Shown here in pieces: positions 8,264 through 17,852 of a DNA stretch of 64,000 bases (the first letter of the stretch is position 1; the number at the start of each line of letters is the position of its first letter). The position numbers were made by a program, and so were the translations under genes. The DNA is from Actinomycetota bacterium (GTDB lineage Bacteria; Actinomycetota; Acidimicrobiia; Acidimicrobiales; AC-14), in the NCBI GenBank assembly GCA_040754375.1, contig JBFMCT010000003.1:62001-126000 (forward strand), read 5' to 3'. The notes under the pieces are model-generated. The model saw nothing but the letters and a program-made list of their open reading frames with translations, was not told where the DNA came from and did not search any database.

Positions 8264-10525
8264 TCAGGCCCGCTTCAGCGGAGCCCAGGCCAGCAGGAAC
8301 CGCTTCTCGCCCACGCTCGGGAACCGCACCACGGCCTCTGCCTTGTCTCCCTCTCCGATGATCTCCAGGATTACCCCCTCCCCGAACTTGCCATGCACGA
8401 CGTCCTCCCCGACCCGCAGCCCGAGCTGCTCCCCGCCCGTGGTGCGCACGGGCGGGGGCGATGCGCGCCGGCCCGCGCCGCCGCCCATGGCCGATTCGAC
8501 GATCCGGTCGCGGCCCCCTCCAGGGCGGCCGTAGTCGCGGCCCCGGTCGGCCCACCCGCCCGACGTCGACCGCCGGCGGCCACCGCCGGCCAGGGCCAGC
8601 AGGTGATCGGGGATCTCCTTCAGGAACCGGCTCTCGGGGTTGTAGTTGGTCTGGCCGAAGAGCTGGCGGCTCCAGGCGTTGGTCAGGGCCAGCCGTTTGC
8701 GGGCCCGGGTGATGCCCACGTAACAAAGCCGGCGCTCCTCCTCCAGCTCGGCCGGTTCGGTGAGCGAGCGGGAGTGGGGGAACACGCCGTCCTCCATGCC
8801 GATCATGAACACGGCCGGGAACTCGAGGCCCTTGGCCGTGTGCAGGGTCATGAGCACGACCATCGAGTCGTCGTCGGTGAGCTGGTCGCTGTCCGCCACC
8901 AGGCTCACACGTTCCAGGAACCCGGCCACGGTGGCATCCTCGCCGGCCTCGGCGGCCGCCTGCTCGTACTCGGTCGCCCCCCCGACCAGCTCAGCCAGGT
9001 TCTCCAAACGGCCGTGGCTCTCGATGGTGTCGGCCGCCTCGAGCTCGGCCGCGTAGCCGCTGCGGGCCAGCAGGGTCTCCAGCAGCGAGGCCGGGCCGCC
9101 GTCGTGGGCCCGCAGCTCGTCGAGCAGGTTGACGAGCTGGCGGATGCCCCCGAGCGCCTTGCCCGACACGCCCGCCGACTCGGCCTTGAGCAGCGAGTCG
9201 GCGAACGTGGCCCCCTGGGCCGCGGCCCACGCTTCCAACCGGCCCACGCTGGTGTCGCCGATCCCCCGCTTGGGCACGTTGAGGACCCGCCGCAGCGAGA
9301 CCTCGTCGGACGGGTTGGTCAGCACCCGCAGGTAAGCGAGGGCGTCCTTGATCTCCTTGCGGTCGTAGAAGCGGGTGCCGCCGATCACCCGGTAGGGGAT
9401 GCCGACCCGCACCAGGTGTTCCTCCAGTACCCGGCTCTGGGCGTTGGTGCGGTAGAAGACGGCCATCTCGCCCCACCGCATGGGCTCGCCCTCATGGAGG
9501 CGGAACATCTCCTGGGCCACCCATGCGGCCTCGTCGTGCTCGTCCTCGGCGTGGTAGCGCTGGATCAGCTCGCCCCCGACCTGTTCGGTCCACAGGGCCT
9601 TGGGCTTGCGCAGCAGGTTGTTGGCGATCACCGAGTTGGCGGCGTCGAGGATGGTCTGGGTGGAGCGGTAGTTCTGCTCCAGGACGATCAGGGTGGCGTC
9701 GGGGAACTTGTCCTCGAACTCCAAGATATTGCGGATGTCGGCGCCCCGGAACTTGTAGACCGACTGGTCGCTGTCGCCCACCACGCAGATGTTGCGGTGG
9801 GTGCGGGCCAGTTGGACGACGATCTCGTTCTGGGCCTGGTTGGTGTCCTGGTACTCGTCGACGAGGATGTGGCGGAAGCGCTCCTGGTAGGTGGCCAGCA
9901 CGTCGGGGTGGCGGCGGAACAGCTCGACGGTCACGACCAGCAGATCGTCGAAGTCCATGGCGTTGGCGTCGCGCAGGCGCTTCTGGTACTCCCGGTAGAC
10001 GTCGGCGATGCGGCGCTCGAAGATGGTCCGGGCCCGGTCGTGGTAGGCGTCGACCCCGACCACCTCGTTCTTGGCCGCGCTGATCGTGCCGTGCACCGAC
10101 CGGGGCGGGAACTTCTTGGGGTCGAGGTTGAGGTCGCGCAGCACGTAAGCGGTCAGGCGTTCGGCGTCGGCCTGGTCGTAGATGGTGAACTGAGACGTGT
10201 AGCCGAGGGCGTGGGCGTCGCGCCGCAGGATGCGCACGCACGCCGCGTGGAAGGTCGAGACCCACATGCGCTGGGCCACCGGGCCGATCAGGCGCCCGAC
10301 CCGGTGCTTCATCTCGTCGGCCGCCTTGTTGGTGAACGTGATGGCCAGCACCTCGAAAGGCGACACCCCCTCGTGGCGGACCAGCCAGGCGATCCGGTTG
10401 GTGAGCACCCGGGTCTTGCCTGACCCGGCCCCGGCCACCACCAGGAGCGGACCGCCGGGGTGGGTGACGGCCTCCCGCTGGACCGGGTTGAGGTGGGCCA
10501 GCAGGTCGGCTTGGGCGTCGGGCAT
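8264..10525 (-). CDS. pcrA: ATP-dependent DNA helicase PcrA/UvrD
   Basis: Superfamily 1A 3'-5' helicase for repair and for clearing stalled replication or transcription. 753 residues, normal for the family. Visible motifs: Q motif LNPVQREAV (12-20), Walker A GAGSGKT (32-38), Walker B-type VDEYQDTN, GDSDQSVYKFRGAD, QNYRST, TLHTAKGLEFPAVF and VGITRARKRL. The tail GEDVVHGKFGEGVILEI is the small C-terminal domain seen in PcrA that contacts RNA polymerase in some species. It is the first gene of a two-gene operon with mgtC. Confidence 0.97.
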   Translation of the reverse strand: MPDAQADLLAHLNPVQREAVTHPGGPLLVVAGAGSGKTRVLTNRIAWLVRHEGVSPFEVLAITFTNKAADEMKHRVGRLIGPVAQRMWVSTFHAACVRILRRDAHALGYTSQFTIYDQADAERLTAYVLRDLNLDPKKFPPRSVHGTISAAKNEVVGVDAYHDRARTIFERRIADVYREYQKRLRDANAMDFDDLLVVTVELFRRHPDVLATYQERFRHILVDEYQDTNQAQNEIVVQLARTHRNICVVGDSDQSVYKFRGADIRNILEFEDKFPDATLIVLEQNYRSTQTILDAANSVIANNLLRKPKALWTEQVGGELIQRYHAEDEHDEAAWVAQEMFRLHEGEPMRWGEMAVFYRTNAQSRVLEEHLVRVGIPYRVIGGTRFYDRKEIKDALAYLRVLTNPSDEVSLRRVLNVPKRGIGDTSVGRLEAWAAAQGATFADSLLKAESAGVSGKALGGIRQLVNLLDELRAHDGGPASLLETLLARSGYAAELEAADTIESHGRLENLAELVGGATEYEQAAAEAGEDATVAGFLERVSLVADSDQLTDDDSMVVLMTLHTAKGLEFPAVFMIGMEDGVFPHSRSLTEPAELEEERRLCYVGITRARKRLALTNAWSRQLFGQTNYNPESRFLKEIPDHLLALAGGGRRRSTSGGWADRGRDYGRPGGGRDRIVESAMGGGAGRRASPPPVRTTGGEQLGLRVGEDVVHGKFGEGVILEIIGEGDKAEAVVRFPSVGEKRFLLAWAPLKRA

Positions 10526-10595
10526 CGGCCTTCAGGCTACCGGCGGGCCACACTTGTCCCTGAGGACCCAAGGAAACGGTCAGGTCGTGACTCAT

Positions 10596-11099
10596 ATGGG
10601 CATCGACACCAACTTCGAGACCTGGTACCGCACCGAACACCCCCGGTTGCTGGCCGCCCTGGCCGTCGTGGCCGGGGACGTGGAGGTGGCGCGCGACCTC
10701 ACCGCCGAGGCCTTCGCCCGCGCCCTCGAGCGCTGGGACAGGGTGTCGGCGATGAGCTCGCCCGGAGGTTGGACCTACCGGGTCGCCCTCAACCTCCTCC
10801 GCCGCCGGGCCCGGCGGGCCACCCTCGAACGCCGCCTGCTGCTGCGCCTGGCCCCTGCCCCCGGCCCGGTCGCCCTGCCGGCGCCGGCCATCGAGGTCTG
10901 GGAAGCCGTGACCGCCCTGCCCCCCCGCATGCGCACCGCCCTCGCCCTGCGTTACCTCGGCGGGCTCACCGAGGCCGAGGTGGGCGACGCCATGGGCATC
11001 ACCCCGGGCACGGTGGCCAGCACCCTCCACGACGCCCGCCGCCGCCTGGCGGTGCTGCTTGCCCCCGCCTCTGCCACCCAGGAGGTTTCCCATGGCTGA
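10596..11099 (+). CDS. ECF-type RNA polymerase sigma factor
   Basis: 167 residues with region 2 (about 5-65: TWYRTEHPRLLAALAVVAGD, then LTAEAFARALERW) and region 4 (about 105-155: LPPRMRTALALRYLGGLTEA, TPGTVASTLHDARRRL). I chose ATG 10596; GTG 10587 in the same frame is an alternative. The 3' end overlaps the next gene by 8 bases, and the ribosome binding site of that gene lies inside this one, so the membrane protein downstream is translationally coupled and is a likely partner or anti-sigma factor. No promoter consensus is clear. Confidence 0.88.
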   Translation: MGIDTNFETWYRTEHPRLLAALAVVAGDVEVARDLTAEAFARALERWDRVSAMSSPGGWTYRVALNLLRRRARRATLERRLLLRLAPAPGPVALPAPAIEVWEAVTALPPRMRTALALRYLGGLTEAEVGDAMGITPGTVASTLHDARRRLAVLLAPASATQEVSHG

Positions 11100-12207
11100 C
11101 CACGAAGTCGACAACCCTCTGGCTGTCCTGGCCGACCGGCCCCTAGCCCCACCCCCGCCCCTGGCCGAGATCGAGGGGCGGGCTTCTCACCGCCGGCGGC
11201 GCCGCTGGGCCACCCGCAGCGGCGGCGCCCTCGTGGCCGTCGTCGCCCTGGTCGCCGGCATAGTCACCCTCGCCCCCGACAGCGAGCAGACCGTCCACAC
11301 CGCCGGGCCGGCGGCCGCCGGCGACGCCGCCCTTTCCGGGCCGTCGGGCATCTTCGGCAACCGCGCATCAGGTGAGGAGACCGTCGTCCACGAACTCGAG
11401 GCCGGAGGCCGGCGCTGGCAAGTCGTCGCCGTCGCTCGGGACCAGAGCGCCCTCTGCCTCGCAGTGAGCTCGGACGACGGCCACGGCCGGGGAACCTGCT
11501 GGGATGTCGGTGCCGTGCCCTTGCAGGCGTCCGTGACGGTCGTCCCCGACGGCCCGGCGTTCGTCACCGGGCTGGCTAGCGTCGAGGTCGAGTCTGTCGA
11601 ACTGCGATCGGCTCCCGGCCGCAACCTGCTCATACCATTCGGGCCCGAGTTCCCTGGCGGCTTCGTGGCCATCGTCGTACCCGAGGGCCTCTCCACGGTG
11701 GAGCTGCGGGCCTCGACCGGCGACCGCCCGGCCTTCACGGTGACCCTCGACGTGCCCGACCCGGCGATGGCAGCACCGCCGTCCACGGTGGCCCGGGAGG
11801 TCCCGCCCGCGCCGCCCACCACGCCAGCCGTCCCGCCGACCACGGTTGCACCCCCGCCGACGACCGCCCCGCCCGTCACGTCCCCACCGGTGACGATCGC
11901 CCCTGCGCCCGGGGCGAAGCGGGTCACGGTCGACCCCGACGCGGTCCAGCTCAACCCCATGCCGTTCACCGAAGCCGGGCCCATCGGGCCCCAGACGGTG
12001 GCCGTGCGCTACTGGGCCGGGGTCGAACCGTGCACGCTGCTCGGCCGGGTCGACGTGGTCGAGACGGCCACCACGGTGACCATCACCGTGTGGGTCGGGG
12101 GCACGACCCAGCTCATCGCCTGCACCGCCCAGGCCGTCTATTACGAGACCCTCGTCGAGCTGTCGGCCCCCCTCGGCAACCGCACGATCGTCGACGGGGC
12201 GGCCTGA
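11092..12207 (+). CDS. Single-pass membrane protein coupled to the ECF sigma factor, putative anti-sigma
   Basis: ATG 11092 follows a textbook AGGAGG located inside the sigma gene. The 371-residue product has about 45 cytoplasmic residues rich in charge (EIEGRASHRRRRRWATRSGG), one membrane helix (about 46-65) and a large extracytoplasmic part with a Pro/Thr-rich linker (about 235-275), followed by a C-terminal domain with two Cys (EPCTLLG and LIACTAQ). No zinc-finger anti-sigma motif is seen in the short cytoplasmic segment, so the anti-sigma role rests on gene coupling only. It ends before a strong hairpin shared with the convergent YVTN gene. Confidence 0.72.
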   Translation: MADHEVDNPLAVLADRPLAPPPPLAEIEGRASHRRRRRWATRSGGALVAVVALVAGIVTLAPDSEQTVHTAGPAAAGDAALSGPSGIFGNRASGEETVVHELEAGGRRWQVVAVARDQSALCLAVSSDDGHGRGTCWDVGAVPLQASVTVVPDGPAFVTGLASVEVESVELRSAPGRNLLIPFGPEFPGGFVAIVVPEGLSTVELRASTGDRPAFTVTLDVPDPAMAAPPSTVAREVPPAPPTTPAVPPTTVAPPPTTAPPVTSPPVTIAPAPGAKRVTVDPDAVQLNPMPFTEAGPIGPQTVAVRYWAGVEPCTLLGRVDVVETATTVTITVWVGGTTQLIACTAQAVYYETLVELSAPLGNRTIVDGAA

Positions 12208-12230
12208 GGCAGCCCGACAGACCGGCCCCC

Positions 12231-12268
12231 GCAACAGAGCGCCCCCGTCGCTGGGGGCGCTCTGTTGC
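12231..12268. terminator. Bidirectional hairpin between convergent genes
   Basis: A perfect 16-bp stem (12231-12246 with 12253-12268) encloses a 6-base loop. It lies between the ends of the sigma partner gene (12207) and the YVTN/RTX gene (12285). No U-tract follows on either side, as is common for high-GC actinobacterial terminators. Confidence 0.8.
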
Positions 12269-12284
12269 GTGACGCCATTGAGGC

Positions 12285-13754
12285 TCAGCAGGTGACCTGC
12301 TGGTCGCCGGGGTGGCCGCCGGCGTCGCAGTCGTCGGCCCCGTCGCCACCGACGAGGCGGTCGGCACCGAACCCTCCGAGCAACACGTCGTCGTCGACGC
12401 CGCCGTTGAGGTCGTCGTCGCCGGCCCCGCCCGAGAGCACGTCGTTGCCGGCGCCCCCCGACAGCCTGTCGTTGCCCGTCCCCCCGCACAGGATGTCGTC
12501 GCCGTCGCCACCTGACAGGTCGTCGTCACCGCCGAAGCCGAAGATGACGTCGTTACCGCCCATGCCGGCGATCCTGTCCGCGCCGGGTGTCCCGTAGATC
12601 ACGTCGTCGCCGGGGGTGCCGACTGTCACCACCCCGGGCTGGGCGGCGATGTGATTGCCGGGCAGGGTGCCGAACGGCGGCGGGTAGGCACAGATCGAGC
12701 CGGGCCCGCCGATGAGGCCGGGCGTGAAGGCGATCCCCTGGGGCGTGTCCTCGGTGGCGTAGGTGGCGATGACCGTATTGGTCGTCACGTCGATCACCGA
12801 GACGGTGTTGGAGTTGAGGTTGCTGACCCACACCTGGCTGCCGTCGGGGGTGGTGGCCGCGTTCTGGGGCGTGCTGCCGACGGCGACGGTGGCCACGACC
12901 TGTCCGGTGGTGGTGTCGACCACCGACACGTCGTCCGACCCGGTGTTGGCGGTGTACAGCGTCGACCCGTCAGCGGTGATGGCCAGGCCGGCCGGCGCCG
13001 AGCCGACGACGAAGAAGTCGGCCACCGTGTCGGTGGTGGTGTCGATGACGGTCACCACGTCGTTGGTCAGGTTGGCCGTGTAGACCCGGCTCCCGTCGGG
13101 GGACATGAGGATCTCGGCCGGCGTCAGCCCGACGAAGGGGATCACGGCCAGCGGCTGGAGGGTGGCGGCGTCGATCACCGAGACGTTCTCGGAGGACTGG
13201 TTCAGCACGTAGATCTTGGTGCCGTCGGGAGTGACGGCCACCCCCACCGGGCTCAGGCCGACGGGCACGGTGGCGAGCACCGTGTTGGACGCCGTGTCGA
13301 TCACCGACAGGCTGTCGTCGCCCGAGCTCGGCACGTAGACCGTCGTTCCGTCGGGGTGGGCCTCGACCGCGAACGGGCCGTCGCCGACGGCGACCGTGGC
13401 TATGACCGTGTTGGTCGTGGTGTCGATCACCGACACGGTGTTGCCCAGGTCGTTGGCCACGTAGGCCCTCAGGCCGTCGGGGGTCACGGCCACGTCACGG
13501 GGACCAGCTCCCACGGGTATCGAACTGATCGCGTTGCCGTCGCCGTCCATGACCAGAACCGTGTCACTCCAGAAGTTGGCGACGTAGGCGAGCGAGGCAG
13601 CCGCCCGGGCCGGGCTCACGGCCATGGCGATGGCCAGCAACGAGCTGACCATCGAGGCCAGCACGGCCACCGCGAGGGCACGCAAGCCCCGGTAGCCAGG
13701 GGCCCGGTGGCCAGCCGTCCGGTGGGGACGGGGGGCGGCGGGCTGGACGTTCAT
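12285..13754 (-). CDS. Secreted YVTN beta-propeller protein with C-terminal RTX calcium-binding repeats
   Basis: The start is ATG 13754 with an AGGAGG just upstream (13762-13767); 489 residues. A signal peptide (about 20-50, [20 protein letters not shown]) leads to about seven 40-residue YVTN/NHL-type blades, each with a version of [18 protein letters not shown] and a pattern like [11 protein letters not shown]. After residue about 385 come at least eight nonapeptides of the GGxGxDxLx type ([22 protein letters not shown]). RTX repeats bind Ca2+ and often mark large exported proteins; here they follow an ordinary signal peptide, so secretion is probably by Sec. Likely a surface-binding or structural protein. 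Confidence 0.85.
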   Translation of the reverse strand: MNVQPAAPRPHRTAGHRAPGYRGLRALAVAVLASMVSSLLAIAMAVSPARAAASLAYVANFWSDTVLVMDGDGNAISSIPVGAGPRDVAVTPDGLRAYVANDLGNTVSVIDTTTNTVIATVAVGDGPFAVEAHPDGTTVYVPSSGDDSLSVIDTASNTVLATVPVGLSPVGVAVTPDGTKIYVLNQSSENVSVIDAATLQPLAVIPFVGLTPAEILMSPDGSRVYTANLTNDVVTVIDTTTDTVADFFVVGSAPAGLAITADGSTLYTANTGSDDVSVVDTTTGQVVATVAVGSTPQNAATTPDGSQVWVSNLNSNTVSVIDVTTNTVIATYATEDTPQGIAFTPGLIGGPGSICAYPPPFGTLPGNHIAAQPGVVTVGTPGDDVIYGTPGADRIAGMGGNDVIFGFGGDDDLSGGDGDDILCGGTGNDRLSGGAGNDVLSGGAGDDDLNGGVDDDVLLGGFGADRLVGGDGADDCDAGGHPGDQQVTC

Positions 13755-13849
13755 TCTGCAACCTCCTGGTTCGTCGCCCGCCGGTCGCGGGCTTCCGTCC
13801 AGGAGAGGACCAGGCCGCCGCCACCTTGCATCTTTCCCGAGGGAAGTCG

Positions 13850-15805
13850 TCAGCCGGCGGCGCGGCAGGTCTCGACGGTGACGGTCTGGTCGGGGGAGCG
13901 GCCCGTGGCGCCCCACTCGTCGGTGGCCTCGACCCACCACGTCACCGTGCCGGCGGCGGTGAACGGGCCGAGGCGCCCGCTGTAGGCCGTGGGCCCCTCG
14001 GCATTGAGGGCCGACGACCCGCCCCCGCCTGAGGCGTCCCGCCAGCGCAGGACGGCGGAGACGATGGCCGACTCGTCCTCGACCGACGCGGCGACGGGAG
14101 CGGCCGTGGGCGACCGGCCCGGGCAGGCGGGGAGCCTCAGCCCGCCGGGCCCGGCGGTCACTCTCACCACCGGGGGCCGCACGACCCGAGCGGACAGCCC
14201 GACCGAGCCGCGGCCGCCGTCGGAGCCGACCTCGACCTCGCCGGCGGCGTCCCCTTCGGGCAGCGACGCCCGGGCCAGGCGTACGGCTACCTCGACCGAA
14301 CCGCCCGGTTCGAGGCGGCCGTTCGAAGGCACGAGCGAGAACGCCGCCGGGCCGGCGGTGGCCGTCCAGGCCAGCGGGCCGTCGCCGTCGTTGGACACGG
14401 TGAACGTCCGCTCGGTGGCCGACGGCCCGAAGTCGACCGAACCGGCCCCGAGGCGAAGCCGGGGTGTGCCGACCTGGCCGGGGCCGGGCCCGGTGGTGGG
14501 CCCGCCGGCCACGGCCGTCGTCGGGCTCGGGCCGGGACCGGGGCCGGTAGCCGGCGAGACGGGTCCCCCAAGATCAGGGGGAAGTGTCTGCCCAGCCGGG
14601 GGACCGGAGCCGTCAGGACCCTCCGCGGCCGGCAGTGCGGTGGCCGCCGGCCCGCCAGCGGGACCTGTCGCGGTCGCGCCCGCCGACCCCCCGACCGAGG
14701 TCGTCGGGCCGCCGGCGGCCACCGGTAGTGGTCCGTCGTCGCCACCAGGGCCAAGGAGTACGAGCCCCAGGATCACCAGCACGACGGCGGCCACTGTGGC
14801 CAAGGCGACCCAGGCCCGGTGGCGGCCGCCGTCGGCGTACATCGACGGGGGGAAGCCGGCTTCGTCCGCCGTCCACCCCCCCGCCCCCGGCTCGGTAGCC
14901 GGCTCCACAGGCGGGTCAGCGGGCGGCTCAGCGGGCGGGTCGGCGGGCCCGGCGGCGGGCCCGGCGTCCGGCGGCCCCGGCCCGGGCTCGGCCGCCGGCT
15001 CGGCGACCCCCGGCTCCCCGGGACCGAACGCGATCAGGTCGAGGTCGCCCAGCACCCAGTCCCGCACGCTGGCCGGCGCGGGAAACAGGGGCATGGCGCC
15101 CAACAGGGCCAGTGGGCTGGCCATCACCCGGCGCCGGTCGCCGCACACGTCACAGCCATCGACGTGGCGGGCCACCCGCTTGCGCACGAGGGGCGAGTAG
15201 CGCCCGTCCCACCCCTTGAGCACCCGGGCCAGCTCGGAGCAGTCGTCTCGCCCGTGGCGGGCGACGAGGAGGGCGCCCAACGACCGCTCGACCTGGTCGC
15301 GAAGGCGGCTGAGCAGCACGTAGGCGTGGCTGGGCTCCACCCCGACGGCCTCGGCCAGCTCCTGGCCCTCCAGCCCCTGGCGCACGTTGAGGTCGAGCAG
15401 CACCCGGTCGCGCTCGCTCAGGCCGGCGGCCGCGTCCCACACCAGCCGCACCGCCTCCTCCTGGCGGACGGAGCGGTCGAGCTCGGCGTCGTCGGTTGGG
15501 CTGGCCCCGCTCATCTCGCCGACGTCCTCGGTGGGCTGCTGGCGGCCCCGGGCCTTGGCCCGGCGCAGGGCCTCGTGGCGGGCGATGGCGAACAACCAGG
15601 GCCGTAGTCTCGACGGGTCGCGAAGCTGGTCGAGTCGCTGGGCGGCGATGCAGAAGGCGTCGTGGAAGGCGTCGGCCGCCTCGTGGCGGTCGCGCAGGAT
15701 CGACCAGCAGAAGTCGTGCAGCCGGTCGCCGTAGCGGTCGTAGATGGCCGCCAAGGCGGCGCGGTCGCCCGTCCTGGCACTGAGCACGAGTGCGGCGTCG
15801 TCCAT
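13850..15805 (-). CDS. ECF-like sigma factor fused to zinc-finger, transmembrane and extracytoplasmic Ig-like domains
   Basis: The start is ATG 15805, preceded by GGGGAGGA; 651 residues. Sigma region 2 lies at about 15-85 ([20 protein letters not shown]), region 4 at about 128-180 ([20 protein letters not shown]). Then comes a zinc-finger-like segment with Cys189, His214, Cys218 and Cys221 resembling anti-sigma zf-HC2 modules, a proline-rich linker (about 262-305) and one membrane helix (331-352). Outside are a Pro/Thr/Gly-rich stretch, an Ig-like segment (about 475-590) and a second domain at the C-terminus ending [14 protein letters not shown]. Sigma and sensor in one chain imply a membrane-tethered regulator, perhaps freed by proteolysis. 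Fused sigma factors are known in actinobacteria; this exact architecture I do not recognise. It faces the secreted Ig-like gene at 15946. Confidence 0.82.
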   Translation of the reverse strand: MDDAALVLSARTGDRAALAAIYDRYGDRLHDFCWSILRDRHEAADAFHDAFCIAAQRLDQLRDPSRLRPWLFAIARHEALRRAKARGRQQPTEDVGEMSGASPTDDAELDRSVRQEEAVRLVWDAAAGLSERDRVLLDLNVRQGLEGQELAEAVGVEPSHAYVLLSRLRDQVERSLGALLVARHGRDDCSELARVLKGWDGRYSPLVRKRVARHVDGCDVCGDRRRVMASPLALLGAMPLFPAPASVRDWVLGDLDLIAFGPGEPGVAEPAAEPGPGPPDAGPAAGPADPPAEPPADPPVEPATEPGAGGWTADEAGFPPSMYADGGRHRAWVALATVAAVVLVILGLVLLGPGGDDGPLPVAAGGPTTSVGGSAGATATGPAGGPAATALPAAEGPDGSGPPAGQTLPPDLGGPVSPATGPGPGPSPTTAVAGGPTTGPGPGQVGTPRLRLGAGSVDFGPSATERTFTVSNDGDGPLAWTATAGPAAFSLVPSNGRLEPGGSVEVAVRLARASLPEGDAAGEVEVGSDGGRGSVGLSARVVRPPVVRVTAGPGGLRLPACPGRSPTAAPVAASVEDESAIVSAVLRWRDASGGGGSSALNAEGPTAYSGRLGPFTAAGTVTWWVEATDEWGATGRSPDQTVTVETCRAAG

Positions 15806-15945
15806 CGCGTCCTCCCCAGCCTCGCAGGCCTCGGCCTCGCTTTCACGAGAGTGGGAGCGGTCGCCAGGGAAATCCTTACGAAAACCGTTAGCTCGCCCCG
15901 GGCCGGGCCCTCTCACCGGCAACACCAACCCGAGAGGAGCCCGAA

Positions 15946-16587
15946 ATGACCGAGACCCGCCAGCGCACCTTCGTCATCGCCATCGTCGCCGTCGCCCTGG
16001 CCGCCGCCCTGGCCGCCGGGGTGTTGCTAGGCCGTTCGGCCGGAGGGGCCAGCGCCGCCACCAGCCCCCAGACCACGGGGCCCGGCCCGACAGGGCCGAT
16101 AACGGCCCCCCCAACCGGCGAGCCGGTCTTCGAGTCGGTCGCCCAGGCCCAGCCCGCCCCCCAACCCTCCCCCCAGCCCCAGCCTGCGCCCCAACCCGTC
16201 CCCCCGGTCCAGCCCGCCCCCCAGCCCGCCCCGGAACCCGCCCCCCAGGCCGGGCCCGGCATCCTGGTCGTCGCCCCCAACCACGTCGCCCTGGCCCAAG
16301 GTCAGTGGACGGCCCAGTTCACCGTCGCCAACGTGGGCGAGAGCGCGCTGTCGTGGTTCGCCGTGGGTGTGCCGTCACAGGTCGGCCTGTCGGCGTACAA
16401 CGGTGTCCTCGCCCCGGGGACAGAGACGACCGTGACGGCCACCGTCGCCCACACAGCCCTGGCCCAGGGACCGTTCAGCCTCAAGCTGCACATCTCGGCC
16501 AACGACACCGCCGACTCGGTCACGATCACCGGCACCAAGCAGGTCAAGGTGGCCGTCCCCCTCGGCCCCCAGGTGCTCAAGCCCTGA
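15946..16587 (+). CDS. Exported Ig-like protein with proline-rich linker
   Basis: 213 residues from ATG 15946 with ribosome binding site GAGAGGAG. Residues about 8-28 form a signal peptide or anchor (FVIAIVAVALAAALAAGVLL). A Pro/Gln/Ala-rich linker (about 70-105) precedes an Ig-like domain (about 108-213) containing FTVANVGESALSW. That domain resembles the extracytoplasmic segment of the divergent sigma fusion ([15 protein letters not shown]), suggesting both come from one system and that this gene may be its target or partner. The two starts are 140 bases apart, so regulation can be shared. Ends before a hairpin at 16609. Confidence 0.75.
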   Translation: MTETRQRTFVIAIVAVALAAALAAGVLLGRSAGGASAATSPQTTGPGPTGPITAPPTGEPVFESVAQAQPAPQPSPQPQPAPQPVPPVQPAPQPAPEPAPQAGPGILVVAPNHVALAQGQWTAQFTVANVGESALSWFAVGVPSQVGLSAYNGVLAPGTETTVTATVAHTALAQGPFSLKLHISANDTADSVTITGTKQVKVAVPLGPQVLKP

Positions 16588-16608
16588 GAGGCCGGTCGAA
16601 CCAACGCT

Positions 16609-16639
16609 CATGACCGGGCCACGTCGTGGCCCGGTCATG
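16609..16639. terminator. Near-perfect hairpin after the Ig-like gene
   Basis: Complementary arms 16609-16623 and 16625-16639 match over 15 bp with one central base, so about 13 bp will form the stem. It lies 22 bases after the stop at 16587. No T-run follows. Confidence 0.7.
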
Positions 16640-16672
16640 ACGCGAAGCGTCTCCGCAGACCCGTCGAGAACG

Positions 16673-16819
16673 TCGGCGATCACTTCACTTTGACGATCGC
16701 CGATCGGCTCGTCGGGGGACACAGCGGCAGCCCAGTAGCCGGGACCGTCGGCCGGGGGCGACAACTTTCCTGACTTTGCCTGTTGCCTCGTGCGAAAGAC
16801 CATGATATTTACTAGGTAG
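16673..16819 (+). promoter_or_regulatory. Putative promoter and inverted repeat for a leaderless lipoprotein mRNA
   Basis: A sigma-70-like pair is visible: TTGCCT (16783-16788), a 17-base spacer, and TATTTA (16806-16811). Transcription would begin about 7 bases later, at or next to the GTG start at 16819, giving a leaderless message, a class common in actinobacteria. Upstream is a perfect 9-bp inverted repeat (16673-16681 with 16695-16703) that could be an operator. All inferred from sequence. Confidence 0.4.
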
Positions 16820-17439
16820 TGCGTAGGCGGAAGGTCTGGCGGACCTTGGCGGTCGGCGTGGTGGTAACGGTGGCGGTGGCCACCGGTTGCTCCAACGGCG
16901 CTCAACCCCAGTCGGCGCCCGTCCAGGGGGCCACGGTCCCCACCGCCGCCCCCACCACGACCACCACCAACCCCTATGCCGTCCCCGACCAGATCGACGC
17001 CGCCTACGTCAACCGCGTCCTCGCCGGCCTCGACGCCATCGAAGGCGACATCTTCCGCGAGGTACGCGCGACGAAGAACCTCACCCCCGAGATCGTCCAC
17101 CGTGTCGGGGCTCTCTATACGAACCTGACTGCAGCAGGAGTTCTGGTCAACGTATACCAGGTGGGCATGGCACTTGACTTTAGTGGCTATGTCGACAACC
17201 CAGGTAATGCCGTTACCACCGTCACCGAGATGCTCACCACCCGCTCGACATGCGTTTACGTTCGTGGACTTCGAGATCAGAAGGCTCGTGCACAGACGCC
17301 TTCGGCTGCTCATGAGGTATGGATTGCACTAAGACCGAAGCCGCTTGACACTCTCAATCCGATCGGCTGGGGTTACCAGTACAACGGAAGCACCGTAGAG
17401 CGCCAAGCGCCACCGACAAACCCATGCGACGGCTTCTAG
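16819..17439 (+). CDS. Putative lipoprotein of unknown function
   Basis: 206 residues from GTG 16819. The signal peptide ends in a lipobox VATGC with the lipidated Cys at 24, followed by a Thr-rich spacer (about 43-49) and a domain of about 155 residues without a recognised family (NRVLAGLDAIEGDIFREVRA, STCVYVRGLRDQKARAQTPS). No ribosome binding site is obvious, consistent with a leaderless transcript. From about 17100 the codon use is clearly less GC-biased than in the neighbours, which suggests later acquisition or weak selection. It overlaps the start of the interrupted gene at 17424. Confidence 0.65.
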   Translation: MRRRKVWRTLAVGVVVTVAVATGCSNGAQPQSAPVQGATVPTAAPTTTTTNPYAVPDQIDAAYVNRVLAGLDAIEGDIFREVRATKNLTPEIVHRVGALYTNLTAAGVLVNVYQVGMALDFSGYVDNPGNAVTTVTEMLTTRSTCVYVRGLRDQKARAQTPSAAHEVWIALRPKPLDTLNPIGWGYQYNGSTVERQAPPTNPCDGF

Positions 17440-17852
17440 CCACGGCCTGGGCCCTCGTAGCTCTCGGAACAGTCTCCGTGCCGTGGGCTTCGGCTGCGCA
17501 GGACACGCCGAGCCCGCTCGATTAAACGAGATGCTTCGTCGATCCATCCGACCCGAGGTACATGATCTGTGTAGGTGGCCAACGGATCTACGTGGGCTCA
17601 CCCGGCGAAAGTCCCACTTGGCCGCCGGACGGGTGGGCGCCCTACAACGCGGTCGTCATGGGGGGCGTGGTCGAGCACATCGGACCGGCGGGCATGCTCA
17701 GCCGACCATGTCGGGTCGGTCGGCACTTCGAAGACCAGTGCCATCTCGTGGCCTTTGCGCCACCGGCGGCGCCGAACGGGGACGAGACGAGCGGCCGCCC
17801 GCCCGGCCACGGTGATGATTATCTCCTCGCCGCCTTCGACACGACGAACTAG
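17424..17852 (+). pseudogene. Small secreted-protein gene interrupted by an in-frame TAA
   Basis: ATG 17424 lies inside the end of the lipoprotein gene and begins a clear signal peptide (MRRLLATAWALVALGTVSV, cleavage near ASAAQ). After 33 codons there is TAA at 17523-17525, then the same frame continues as TRCFVDPSDPRYMICVGGQR through 17852. Without the stop it would encode 142 residues. A point nonsense mutation, a sequence error or stop readthrough would each explain it. The distal part (after about 17700) overlaps an antisense antitoxin-like gene, so the true 3' end is uncertain. No family recognised. Confidence 0.5.

Noticed and set aside
15868-15890. ECF-type promoter (GGAAAT and CGTTA) before the Ig-like gene
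   Set aside because: The spacer is only about 12 bases, too short for the usual 16-17.
16375-16803. Minus-strand open frame starting MVFRTRQQAKSGKLSPPADG before the lipoprotein gene
   Set aside because: It runs through the terminator hairpin at 16609-16639 and antisense into the Ig-like gene, with no ribosome binding site; probably chance.
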